A stretch of DNA of 35,839 nt from Holdemanella biformis DSM 3989 (GTDB taxonomy: Bacteria > Bacillota_I > Bacilli_A > Erysipelotrichales > Erysipelotrichaceae): NCBI RefSeq assembly GCF_000156655.1, contig NZ_DS996844.1, forward strand, positions 1-35,839. The letters run 5' to 3'. The notes below the pieces were generated by a model. That model was given only the letters and a program-made list of their open reading frames with translations. It was not told the DNA's origin and searched no databases. The translations under genes were made by a program, and so were the position numbers. Position 1 is the first letter of the stretch; each line of letters starts with the position of its first letter. This document shows positions 7,467 through 14,981 of this stretch, piece after piece.

Positions 7467-9133
7467 CCTGTAACACCTTCTCCTACATTGGGTTCAAAGT
7501 GTGAATAAACAACATCTGCACCAAATAAAAGAAGTAAAACTAAACAGGCAGTAGATAATCTTTTATTTAAATGTTCTTTAACCCAGTTATCAATTAGTGG
7601 TGCAATCACATAGACAAAAGCCATACCACCAACGCCAAACACCAATAAACCTTCCGCACAAATTCTTCCATGAAGATTCAAGAAGTAACCCGTATAATCC
7701 CACCATTTTTGACCATTATGTGTCAATTCTAAAACGAGTCCAGTAAAGTATTCAATACATCCACAAAGAAGTACGGCCATACTAAATTCAACTTTGGGAC
7801 GTATTCTGAATCGTTTTAATAAAAGTAAAATCAAAATACAACCAAAACCATAAATAGGAATCCATGGACCATGTAAAACTCCGCGATTCACAAAACGTCC
7901 ATAGCTAATCATAGATAGACTCACTTCCCAGATCCATCCAACAAAACACATAAAGAAGAAACAGACTAAAATAGATGTTACTGTATAATTTCGATTTGGA
8001 TGTAAAACACGAAGATTTGACTTCTTATACGCCTCTTCAATTGGAGATAAACGCACTGGATAACATAATAAATACACTTCGGTAATCATAGTTTCAGCTT
8101 CCATTTTATTATAGGTATATCTTTCATATTGTTTTTCTTTAGAACTCAAATGAAAAATAATTCCAAAATTATCACACAAGAACTTTTTAATACCCGTATA
8201 CGCATTCTCCATTGGATTTTTCGCATTCAATGCCGCAATTACATCCGAATAGGTATTACGCATCAAAGCACTACTTGGTTTTTCAAATAAATACGTATCA
8301 TTTAAAATAGCACTTTGAAATTCTTTTCTTCTTAATGTATAAAATTCACACATTACTGACATACGATACATATTCGAATAAAATATAGCACTAATCCCAA
8401 ATGTACAAACATCCAAAATGTACCATCCAGCCATTGAAAATTGCCATTTAAAGCATTCAAACTTATGTCCCTTCATCATATTTCGAGATAAAGAAAGTGC
8501 ATCTTTTAAAGATATCGTCGGATTTTCGGCTAAGATATAATCCACTAAGAAATATACATAGTAAAAGTAGACGCCTCCTACAACAGTAAAGTTCATAATT
8601 GTCAAAATAATAGATTTAACAAGTTTCACAAGCGCAACATGCATCTGCTTTCGAATTCGCATTAAATAAACCAATCGATCAAGTGGAAGTTTTGCGTAAA
8701 CTCTTCCTTCCAAAAAGAGTCTGCGATTAATAACCGGCAATACATTCACAATATATACTCTATAGAACACAGATATACATAAACCTATTACGACAAAACA
8801 AATACTCGCAATATCTTTTGAATGAACAATGGTAGATAAACCTAAAAATAGTGTCTTCACAAAGGATCCTGAAGTAATTCCATTTACCACATGTGCAAAT
8901 ACACCGTTGGTCGTACCAAAGACGCCTTCAGGAAGTAAAGATGTCATCGACTTCACAAAAGAAGAGTGCATTAATAGACCTGAAACACTCTTGGCATTAT
9001 CTTGTTTTAAAAGGGATAACGTCGAACTAAATTCACTTCCCATAAGTACTGCCGCAAGACATAACACTAAATAGGTCGCATAATGTGTTTTTACATTTTT
9101 ATGTGCATTTTTCTTAATTTCTTTGAGTTTCAT
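7463..9133 (-). CDS. Fused DUF975-like and PF06541 membrane protein
   Basis: A 556-residue membrane protein with two halves. Residues 1 to about 275 look like a DUF975-type polytopic domain: KEIKKNAHKNVK at the N-terminus, then helices and an LKDALSLSRNMMKGHK segment before another helix. Residues about 385-556 match the PF06541 (CmpB-like putative permease) pattern: FFFMCFVGWIWEVS, NRGVLHGPWIPIYGFG and TGLVLE-KWWDY. Between them is a soluble linker of about 100 residues. Function is unknown for both. It has no Shine-Dalgarno sequence, and an extended -10 lies exactly six bases before the ATG, suggesting a leaderless mRNA. It heads an operon with TraX and the RQC-minor-1 gene. Confidence 0.8.
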   Translation of the reverse strand: MKLKEIKKNAHKNVKTHYATYLVLCLAAVLMGSEFSSTLSLLKQDNAKSVSGLLMHSSFVKSMTSLLPEGVFGTTNGVFAHVVNGITSGSFVKTLFLGLSTIVHSKDIASICFVVIGLCISVFYRVYIVNVLPVINRRLFLEGRVYAKLPLDRLVYLMRIRKQMHVALVKLVKSIILTIMNFTVVGGVYFYYVYFLVDYILAENPTISLKDALSLSRNMMKGHKFECFKWQFSMAGWYILDVCTFGISAIFYSNMYRMSVMCEFYTLRRKEFQSAILNDTYLFEKPSSALMRNTYSDVIAALNAKNPMENAYTGIKKFLCDNFGIIFHLSSKEKQYERYTYNKMEAETMITEVYLLCYPVRLSPIEEAYKKSNLRVLHPNRNYTVTSILVCFFFMCFVGWIWEVSLSMISYGRFVNRGVLHGPWIPIYGFGCILILLLLKRFRIRPKVEFSMAVLLCGCIEYFTGLVLELTHNGQKWWDYTGYFLNLHGRICAEGLLVFGVGGMAFVYVIAPLIDNWVKEHLNKRLSTACLVLLLLFGADVVYSHFEPNVGEGVTG

Positions 9134-9139
9134 ACATAA

Positions 9140-9148
9140 ATAATACCA
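9140..9148 (-). promoter_or_regulatory. Extended -10 of a probable leaderless promoter
   Basis: TGGTATTAT on the minus strand, six bases before the ATG at 9133. The expected transcription start falls on or next to the A of the ATG. No ribosome binding site is seen. Confidence 0.5.
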
Positions 9149-9185
9149 TATCTAGTGTAAAATATTTTCAAAAGAAAGGGGATTT

Positions 9186-9926
9186 ATGATGAATCCAATT
9201 ATTCAAAGCTTATTTGACCGCAAGTCGTGTCGCATTTTTAAAGATAAAGAAATATCCCAAGAAGAAAGAAAGTTGATATTAGAAGCTTGCATGCAGGCAC
9301 CGAGTGCAGGAAATCAACAAATGTATACTATCATTGATGTACAAGATCAAAAAGTGCAAGAAACACTATCTAAAACGTGTGACAATCAACCCTTCATCAA
9401 TCAAGCTAAAATGATTTTAATTTTCTGTGCCGACTTTCAAAAATGGTATGATTTATTTAAATATGAAAACTGCAACCCAAGAAAACCAGGCGTAGGCGAT
9501 TTATTACTAGCCACAACAGATGCGACCATTGCCGCACAAAATGCGGTTGTAGCTGCCGAAAGTTTAGGGATTGGATCTTGTTACATAGGGGATATTTTAG
9601 AACAGCATGATCTACATAAAGAATTATTAAATCTAAGTGAATATGTAGTGCCTGTATGCATGTTAGTACTTGGATATCCTGCAGAGGATCATTTTAAAAG
9701 ACAAAAACCCGAGCGTTGTAAATTAGAAGATATTGTTTGTGTCAATCAATATCATAGAAAAGACAAACAAGAATTAAAAAATATGTTTGAACATAAAGAT
9801 GGAAATAAAACATTAAATGAATGGGCAACAGCTTTCTGTAATCGAAAATACAATTCGGATTTTTCAAAAGAAATGACAAATTCTGTACAAAAATATATTG
9901 ACCAATTTAAAAGTGAAGTCGATTAA
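9186..9926 (+). CDS. Nitroreductase family FMN oxidoreductase
   Basis: A 246-residue flavoprotein of the nitroreductase superfamily, predicted to use FMN and NAD(P)H to reduce nitro, quinone or flavin-type substrates. Visible features: the N-terminal RKSCRIFKDKEIS pattern (FMN phosphate contacts), EACMQAPSAGNQQ near 30-43, and the C-terminal core AAESLGIGSCYIGDI followed by VLGYPAE. The last 50 residues are a charged helical extension. The ATGs at 9186 and 9189 share one AAAGGGGAT ribosome binding site, so the exact start is ambiguous by one codon. It converges on the OYE-type oxidoreductase. The physiological substrate cannot be told from sequence. Confidence 0.9.
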   Translation: MMNPIIQSLFDRKSCRIFKDKEISQEERKLILEACMQAPSAGNQQMYTIIDVQDQKVQETLSKTCDNQPFINQAKMILIFCADFQKWYDLFKYENCNPRKPGVGDLLLATTDATIAAQNAVVAAESLGIGSCYIGDILEQHDLHKELLNLSEYVVPVCMLVLGYPAEDHFKRQKPERCKLEDIVCVNQYHRKDKQELKNMFEHKDGNKTLNEWATAFCNRKYNSDFSKEMTNSVQKYIDQFKSEVD

Positions 9927-9936
9927 GACTTCACTT
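9911..9936. terminator. Shared bidirectional terminator hairpin
   Basis: Perfect 10-bp inverted repeat AAGTGAAGTC-GATTAA-GACTTCACTT containing the stop codons of both convergent genes. The minus strand is followed by a TTTAAATT run, the plus strand by ATTAATTT; efficiency looks better on minus. Confidence 0.75.
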
Positions 9937-11862
9937 ATTAATTTCTAATACGGCATGATACGCATCTTTAAATGCATCTAAGGCAATACCCGCTTTTTTA
10001 CAATCACCAACAATGTATGTAGGAATACCTAAATCTGTATACATACTTGTATCATTTGCCTTTGATCCTACAGCCATAATGACACTATCATATGGATATT
10101 CTTTGCCACTGGCAACAACTGCATGATCATCAATTTTTTCAACAGTTGCACTTGTTTCTATTGTGATTGGCATTTGTGCCATCGCAAATTGAGCCGTAAT
10201 TTGACGCAATGGTCCTAGATCCTGTAAAGCTTTTTCTTTCATTTCTAAAACAGTGACTTTCTTTTGTCTTGCAGCCAAGAATTCTGCTGTTTCAAAACCA
10301 ACAAGACCACCACCAATAATGACTACATTTTCGCCTAGTACTTCTACTTTTTCACTCAATACATCATGTGCAACAATGGCTTTTTCACTACCTTCAATTG
10401 GAAGTACAAATGGACTAGATCCAATCGCAACAATGAGTGCATCTGGCTTAATTTCTTCTAGCATTTCCTTAGTAACAACAGTATTTAAGTGCACCTCAAT
10501 TCCAGATTCTTGAACATCCAAAATCATTTTATCTACCGCATTCTTAAAGTCTTTTTTAGCTGAAATCGCTCCGGCCAATAAAAATTGTCCACCAAGACTT
10601 TCACTCTTTTCAAATAAAATTGGTGTATTACCTGTTTCTTTTAAATCTAGAGCTGCTTCCATACCTGCAATTCCACCACCTAAGATGACAACTTTTTTAG
10701 AAGCAGATCCAGGTTTTAAACCTAATGTATCCTCTTCTAATAAGCCAGGATTTCGCATACAAGTAATGTGTTTAATAGCTGGATTATATAAGGATGCACA
10801 GAATGAGTCATAACAACCTTGGTTACATCCGATGCAATAGCGAATTTGATTGACTTTACCAGCTCTAGCCTTATTACAGAAGTTGGCATCGGCAAGTTGA
10901 GCACGTGCCATGACAACTAAATCGGCCTTGTCATCTTCTAAGATTTTTTCGGCAAATTCAGGCGTATTGATACGTCCACATGGCATTGTCAACATACCTG
11001 TTTCTTTACGAATGCGCGCAGCATCTTCTACGTTAAATCCATTTTCAATATCAACTGGTGCCACTTCATATAGTGTTGCTGCCGTTAAGATATTTCCACG
11101 ACTAATATTTAATACATCAACACCGCATTCTTTGGCATCTTTGCAGAATTCAATCACTTCTTCTATTGTTAGTCCACCATCTAACATATCATCATGACAA
11201 TCCACACGCATGAATAGTGGCATATCTATTGGCATATTGGCACGAATCGATTTAATACATTCCAACGGGAATTTTTTACGATTTTCAAAAGATCCACCCC
11301 ACTCATCACTTCGATGGTTAATTCCACCTGAAAGCATAGAGTGTGGTAAATAGTTATGTGCACAATGGAATTCTAAACAATCAAATCCAGCTTCTACTGC
11401 ACGCTTTGCAGCTTGTCCAAACTTATCTATTATATCGAGTAATCTTTCATTTGTGATAGCTGGCACGGTATATTGTGGACTTAATGGTAAGTCATTGGGT
11501 ACTAAAATCTGAGCTGTTTGATCTGAAGCTACTGCTAATCCTCCTTGCCATAATTGAATGCAAGTTTTTCCTCCGGCTTCATGCACGGCATCATTTAATT
11601 TTTTAAATCCTGCAATGTATTTGTCTTCGGCAATCGACAAGAATCCAAAAGGTGCACTCGGGGCATCTACACTTGTAACTTCAATTGTATTTAATCCATT
11701 TCCACCTTTAACGCGAGCTACATGATACGCAATCAGCTTATCTGTAACACTTTTTCCATCTTCACTTTCCGCACTTTCATGCGTTCCCATCGCAGACATG
11801 ACAACACGATTTCTTAATTCCATACCACGAATCTGTATAGGTTCAAACAACTTGTCAAACAT
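9931..11862 (-). CDS. OYE-type NADH:flavin / 2,4-dienoyl-CoA reductase-like enzyme
   Basis: A 643-residue three-domain flavoenzyme. Residues 1 to about 330 form the FMN-binding Old Yellow Enzyme barrel (FEPIQIRGMELRNRVVMSAM at the start; HCAHNYLPH active-site region). Next comes a 4Fe-4S cluster site near 342 (CIGCNQGC, with a further Cys in CMRNPG). The C-terminal half has two dinucleotide folds, VVILGGGIAGMEAALDL and VVIIGGGLVGFETAEFL. This is the layout of 2,4-dienoyl-CoA reductase, trimethylamine dehydrogenase and the bile-acid enzymes BaiCD/BaiH. An AAAAGGAGGAG ribosome binding site supports the start. The substrate may be an enoate or enoyl-CoA; nothing nearby fixes it, and no bai genes are present. 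Confidence 0.9.
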   Translation of the reverse strand: MFDKLFEPIQIRGMELRNRVVMSAMGTHESAESEDGKSVTDKLIAYHVARVKGGNGLNTIEVTSVDAPSAPFGFLSIAEDKYIAGFKKLNDAVHEAGGKTCIQLWQGGLAVASDQTAQILVPNDLPLSPQYTVPAITNERLLDIIDKFGQAAKRAVEAGFDCLEFHCAHNYLPHSMLSGGINHRSDEWGGSFENRKKFPLECIKSIRANMPIDMPLFMRVDCHDDMLDGGLTIEEVIEFCKDAKECGVDVLNISRGNILTAATLYEVAPVDIENGFNVEDAARIRKETGMLTMPCGRINTPEFAEKILEDDKADLVVMARAQLADANFCNKARAGKVNQIRYCIGCNQGCYDSFCASLYNPAIKHITCMRNPGLLEEDTLGLKPGSASKKVVILGGGIAGMEAALDLKETGNTPILFEKSESLGGQFLLAGAISAKKDFKNAVDKMILDVQESGIEVHLNTVVTKEMLEEIKPDALIVAIGSSPFVLPIEGSEKAIVAHDVLSEKVEVLGENVVIIGGGLVGFETAEFLAARQKKVTVLEMKEKALQDLGPLRQITAQFAMAQMPITIETSATVEKIDDHAVVASGKEYPYDSVIMAVGSKANDTSMYTDLGIPTYIVGDCKKAGIALDAFKDAYHAVLEINK

Positions 11863-11900
11863 ATGATTCTCCTCCTTTTCGTATGTTAGCTTCTTATTTT

Positions 11901-11906
11901 ATTATA
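11901..11906 (-). promoter_or_regulatory. Putative -10 box for the OYE-type gene
   Basis: TATAAT on the minus strand about 38 bases before the ATG. The -35 region (TGTGAA at 17 bases) is weak. A TTGCTAACAATTG stretch lies in the spacer and could be a binding site, but this is not established. Confidence 0.45.
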
Positions 11907-11934
11907 CTTCAATTGTTAGCAATTTCACATATAC

Positions 11935-11967
11935 AAAAGAAAAAGAGCTGTCATTCTTTGACAACTC
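11935..11967 (-). terminator. Terminator of the SCIFF operon
   Basis: Minus-strand hairpin GAGTTGTCA-AAGAA-TGACAGCTC (9 pairs, one G-U) followed by TTTTTCTTTTG. It contains the TGA stop of the decarboxylase-family gene. Confidence 0.85.
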
Positions 11968-13279
11968 GTACAGTTTCAATACCATAATATTTCATGACTT
12001 CAACAGAAGACTCACCAATCACTTCACCTGGAATCACTGGAAGAATCGCTGGAGGACAAGATACAGAAACACTGGAGCATACTTGTCCTAAAGATTTAGA
12101 AACTTCTATCATTGTACTTGGCGCAAATAAAGCTTGGCGTACACTCATTACTTTTCTTGCACGTTCTAATTTATGAAATGAATTAAATACAACAGATTTC
12201 CGTTCAATTTTACATAAACATGTCTCTAATCGTTTTAAGTCATCCTTCGTATTATACGGAGATGGCATTAATACAATATAGTCTGAATCATAGAATTCAG
12301 GATAGATATCACATTCCATTAAAAAATTTGCGATTTCATTTCCAGTATAGCCAAACTCTTTCGTTGAAATCGTAATCTTCATAGGTTCACCAGATAAAAT
12401 CGTATATCCATGTTGAATCAAAGCATTCTTTAATACATCAACTCTTTGAATACATTCAGACAAGGATTTTTTAAACGTAGTATCCAACACCTCATTTGCA
12501 GCATCTAAAGATGCCATAATCAAATAGGATGGACTTGTGGAAGAAAAGTATTCCATAAAATGTTTTACGTCATTTTTCCATACTTGATTCAAAGAATCAC
12601 TTAAGTGTAAATAAGCTCCCCCTGTAAGTACAGGTAGTGTTTTATGAGCCGAATCACAACATAGATCAGCTCCCAAATCAATAGGATGTAAAGATGGTTC
12701 TAAAAAACGAAGATATGCACCATGGGCATTGTCTATGGCAAGTAATACATCATGCTTTTTACATATCGAAGCTAGAGATTTAATATCCAAAAGGTTTCCT
12801 AAATAGTCTGGATTTGTCAGATATACAGCCGTTGGATTGTTTTCAACAATTTCCTTTTCCAAAGTTTCTGTACTAATCGTACAAGATAAATAATCACTAT
12901 TTCCATATAGCCATTCAATCTCAAAATCTAAAAGTGCAGCAGCATGAATAAAGCTTCTATGGGCATTTCTTCCTGCAAGAATTTTAGGCTTCTTGCCTTT
13001 ACTTTTGGCATCTTGGCATAATATCGTGCACATCGTTTGAATACATAAAGTAGAGCCTTGCGTTGAATAATAGGTTGGACAGCCAAATAAAGAGGAAGCA
13101 TTTTGTTCACTTTCCTTAATGATTCCCTCTGCCGCAAACAACTCATCGGCTCCATAAATTTCTGTAAGATCCATTCCTTCAAAACCAAGAATGCCACAAC
13201 CTTTATGGCCTGGCATATGCATTCTTACAGGTGATTTTTCTTGATACGATTTAAGAAAATTAACAATCGGCGTCTTCAT
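11951..13279 (-). CDS. Orn/Lys/Arg decarboxylase-family PLP enzyme
   Basis: A 442-residue fold-type I PLP enzyme of the bacterial Orn/Lys/Arg decarboxylase group (SpeA/YaaO-like). Signs: HMPGHKG near 21-27, IYGADELF near 41-48, the cofactor-contacting AIDNAHGAY near 181-189, and the Schiff-base lysine in DSAHKTLP (Lys213). A C-terminal PxxPPAxxPVIPGE-like segment near residue 410 is also typical. It would make a polyamine precursor such as agmatine or cadaverine, but substrate choice is not readable. The first 20 bases overlap the end of scfB, so expression is coupled to the SCIFF maturase. The ribosome binding site is weak (GAAAGAAAA), consistent with coupling. Confidence 0.88.
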   Translation of the reverse strand: MKTPIVNFLKSYQEKSPVRMHMPGHKGCGILGFEGMDLTEIYGADELFAAEGIIKESEQNASSLFGCPTYYSTQGSTLCIQTMCTILCQDAKSKGKKPKILAGRNAHRSFIHAAALLDFEIEWLYGNSDYLSCTISTETLEKEIVENNPTAVYLTNPDYLGNLLDIKSLASICKKHDVLLAIDNAHGAYLRFLEPSLHPIDLGADLCCDSAHKTLPVLTGGAYLHLSDSLNQVWKNDVKHFMEYFSSTSPSYLIMASLDAANEVLDTTFKKSLSECIQRVDVLKNALIQHGYTILSGEPMKITISTKEFGYTGNEIANFLMECDIYPEFYDSDYIVLMPSPYNTKDDLKRLETCLCKIERKSVVFNSFHKLERARKVMSVRQALFAPSTMIEVSKSLGQVCSSVSVSCPPAILPVIPGEVIGESSVEVMKYYGIETVRVVKE

Positions 13280-14654
13280 GACTATTTTCTTTCATATCAC
13301 GAATAATGGCTACGGCAAGTGCACACTCTAGTCGTTTACAGAATAGTTCACACCCCTCTTTGTATACACCTTTGACAGATCCTGTCGCATGATATGCATT
13401 GGCTGCACATCCTCCAGAACAATAAAGTCTTGCCCAGCAATCTGCACATTCTTTACGTGCATATACATTACATGATGCAAATTCATTCTGGATCTTTTTG
13501 TTTGTGACACCCGTATAAATGTCTCCTAATTTAAAGGCTTCTTCTCCTACAAACTGGTGACAAGGGTACAAATCTCCCCATGGTGTAACGGCCATATATT
13601 CAGTTCCTGAACCACATCCTGAAATACGTTTATAAATACATGGTCCGCCCTTTAAATCAATCATATAATGGTAGAAAGTAAATGGATCTTTCTTATCGTC
13701 ATAATCAAGCATCAACTTTGCTAAATCTTCATATTGTTTCATAACAATTTCACGATCTGCCTTTGTTAGTGCTGCAGGATCATCTGACTTGGCAACCACA
13801 GGTTCCATACTTAATTCTCTAAAACCTAAATCTAACATTTGTTGCACATCTTTTAAGAAATCTGGATTGGCATGAGTAAAAGTACCACGCATATAGTAAT
13901 TTTTACCTTCACGAGCCTTTACTAGCTTTTGGAACTTAGGAACGATCGTATCAAAACTTCCCTTACCAGAATAATCCACACGATAACGGTCATGCACTTC
14001 TTTACGTCCATCTAAGCTTAATACAACGTTGCTCATTTCTTTGTTCGCAAATTCAATTACGTCATCATCAATCAACATACCATTTGTCGTTAATGTAAAG
14101 CGGAAATTCTTTCCGGCTTCTTTTTCAATGCTACGAGCATAGGCAACTAATTGTTTAACCACATCAAAGTTCATTAGTGGCTCTCCACCAAAGAAATCTA
14201 CTTCTAAGTTTCTGCGTGTTCCTGAATTTTCCACTAAGAAATCAAGAGCGCGTTTTCCTGTTTCAAAACTCATTAATGCACGGTCCCCATGGTATTTTCC
14301 TTGGCTTGCAAAACAATAAGAACAATTCAAGTTACAAGTATGGGCAATATGAAGACATAAAGCTTTAATAACGCCACTTGTCTTAGCTTTTAATTGGCCT
14401 GCCATAGGTTCATATGTATCTTCACTAAACAAACGACCTTGTTCTTTTAATTCTAAGATTTGATCGTAACATTCTTCTAATTCAGATGTTTCTACACTAG
14501 GATATTTCTCCTTCATTTCTAAAACCAAAGCATTTTTATCTTTATCTAAAAATTCAGCAATCATATCATAAGCAATTTCATCTACCGCATGAATACTTCC
14601 TGAACAAATATCCAATACAATATTCTGATTAAACATCTTATACTGATGAATCAT
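13260..14654 (-). CDS. scfB: SCIFF peptide maturase, radical SAM/SPASM
   Basis: A 464-residue radical SAM enzyme that installs thioether cross-links in the SCIFF precursor (ranthipeptide maturation; the studied homologue is CteB). Order: N-terminal peptide-recognition region (MIHQYKMFNQNIVLDICSG start), radical SAM cluster CNLNCSYC (Cys107, 111, 114), GGEPL at 156-160, and a C-terminal SPASM domain with many cysteines (347, 365, 395, 403, 406, 412, 416, 435, 439) for two auxiliary 4Fe-4S clusters. A GAGGAGG site eight bases before the ATG supports the start. The precursor gene lies 81 bases upstream and two hairpins separate them. Length and pattern match the SCIFF maturase family throughout. 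Confidence 0.96.
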   Translation of the reverse strand: MIHQYKMFNQNIVLDICSGSIHAVDEIAYDMIAEFLDKDKNALVLEMKEKYPSVETSELEECYDQILELKEQGRLFSEDTYEPMAGQLKAKTSGVIKALCLHIAHTCNLNCSYCFASQGKYHGDRALMSFETGKRALDFLVENSGTRRNLEVDFFGGEPLMNFDVVKQLVAYARSIEKEAGKNFRFTLTTNGMLIDDDVIEFANKEMSNVVLSLDGRKEVHDRYRVDYSGKGSFDTIVPKFQKLVKAREGKNYYMRGTFTHANPDFLKDVQQMLDLGFRELSMEPVVAKSDDPAALTKADREIVMKQYEDLAKLMLDYDDKKDPFTFYHYMIDLKGGPCIYKRISGCGSGTEYMAVTPWGDLYPCHQFVGEEAFKLGDIYTGVTNKKIQNEFASCNVYARKECADCWARLYCSGGCAANAYHATGSVKGVYKEGCELFCKRLECALAVAIIRDMKENSHEDADC

Positions 14655-14680
14655 CTATATTTCCTCCTCAAAATTTAAAA

Positions 14681-14730
14681 AAATGCTGCCTTAAAGGCGG
14701 CATTAAAAATGCCGAATCACTTCGGCATTT
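14681..14730 (-). promoter_or_regulatory. Tandem hairpins between scfA and scfB
   Basis: Two adjacent minus-strand hairpins. The first, AAATGCCGAA-GTGA-TTCGGCATTT (14707-14730), is a perfect 10-bp stem followed by TT. The second, TGCCGCC-TTTAA-GGCAGCA (14684-14702), has one mismatch and ends in seven T. The 3' arm of the first (GGCATT) can also pair with the 5' arm of the second (AATGCC), so the two can be mutually exclusive with a middle hairpin. Both look like partial terminators that would make the peptide more abundant than its maturase. Confidence 0.7.
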
Positions 14731-14735
14731 CTTAA

Positions 14736-14888
14736 TTACTTACTTTCTTTATTATTTTCGCAAGCTTGGTTCGCGATTCCGCAGCTAGTTTTACAAGCTG
14801 ATTGGCAAGAAGTTTGGCATTCTCCACATCCACCATTTTTTGCGCTTTCACACAAGTTACGAGTATCTACTGTATTAATATGTTTCAT
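14736..14888 (-). CDS. scfA: SCIFF ranthipeptide precursor
   Basis: A 50-residue cysteine-rich peptide precursor, six-cysteine-in-forty-five type. The core has the hallmark CGECQTSCQSACKTSC (Cys21, 24, 28, 32, 36) with a sixth cysteine at Cys43; the leader starts MKHINTVDTRNL, which the maturase recognises in this family. An extra cysteine, Cys13, lies in the leader, so there are seven. The radical SAM enzyme ScfB would link core cysteines to other residues by thioether bonds. Start: GGGGGT nine bases upstream. A consensus promoter lies 31 bases ahead of the ATG and a hairpin follows the stop. The family is near universal in Clostridia and its function is still unclear. Confidence 0.96.
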   Translation of the reverse strand: MKHINTVDTRNLCESAKNGGCGECQTSCQSACKTSCGIANQACENNKESK

Positions 14889-14918
14889 GATTATATACCC
14901 CCATATAAATTCACTTTT

Positions 14919-14947
14919 ATTTTAACACGCCAACCAAATAATATCAA
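14919..14947 (-). promoter_or_regulatory. Promoter of the SCIFF operon
   Basis: Minus-strand TTGATA, a 17-base spacer and TAAAAT, with TGT just before the -10 (extended element). Transcription would start about 24 bases before the scfA ATG. One of the best promoter matches in the window. Confidence 0.8.
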
Positions 14948-14978
14948 ATTAAAAAGGCATTCCGAAGAATACCTTTTT
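14946..14978 (-). terminator. Terminator of the MMPL operon
   Basis: Minus-strand AAAAAGGTATTC-TTCG-GAATGCCTTTTT (12 pairs, one G-U, TTCG tetraloop), running into TTTTTAATTT. It separates the MMPL operon from the SCIFF promoter. Confidence 0.9.
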
Positions 14979-14981
14979 AAA

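Noticed and set aside
9931-11862. Bile-acid 7-dehydroxylation enzyme BaiCD/BaiH
   Set aside because: The domain layout fits, but many OYE-type enzymes share it and no other bai gene is present.
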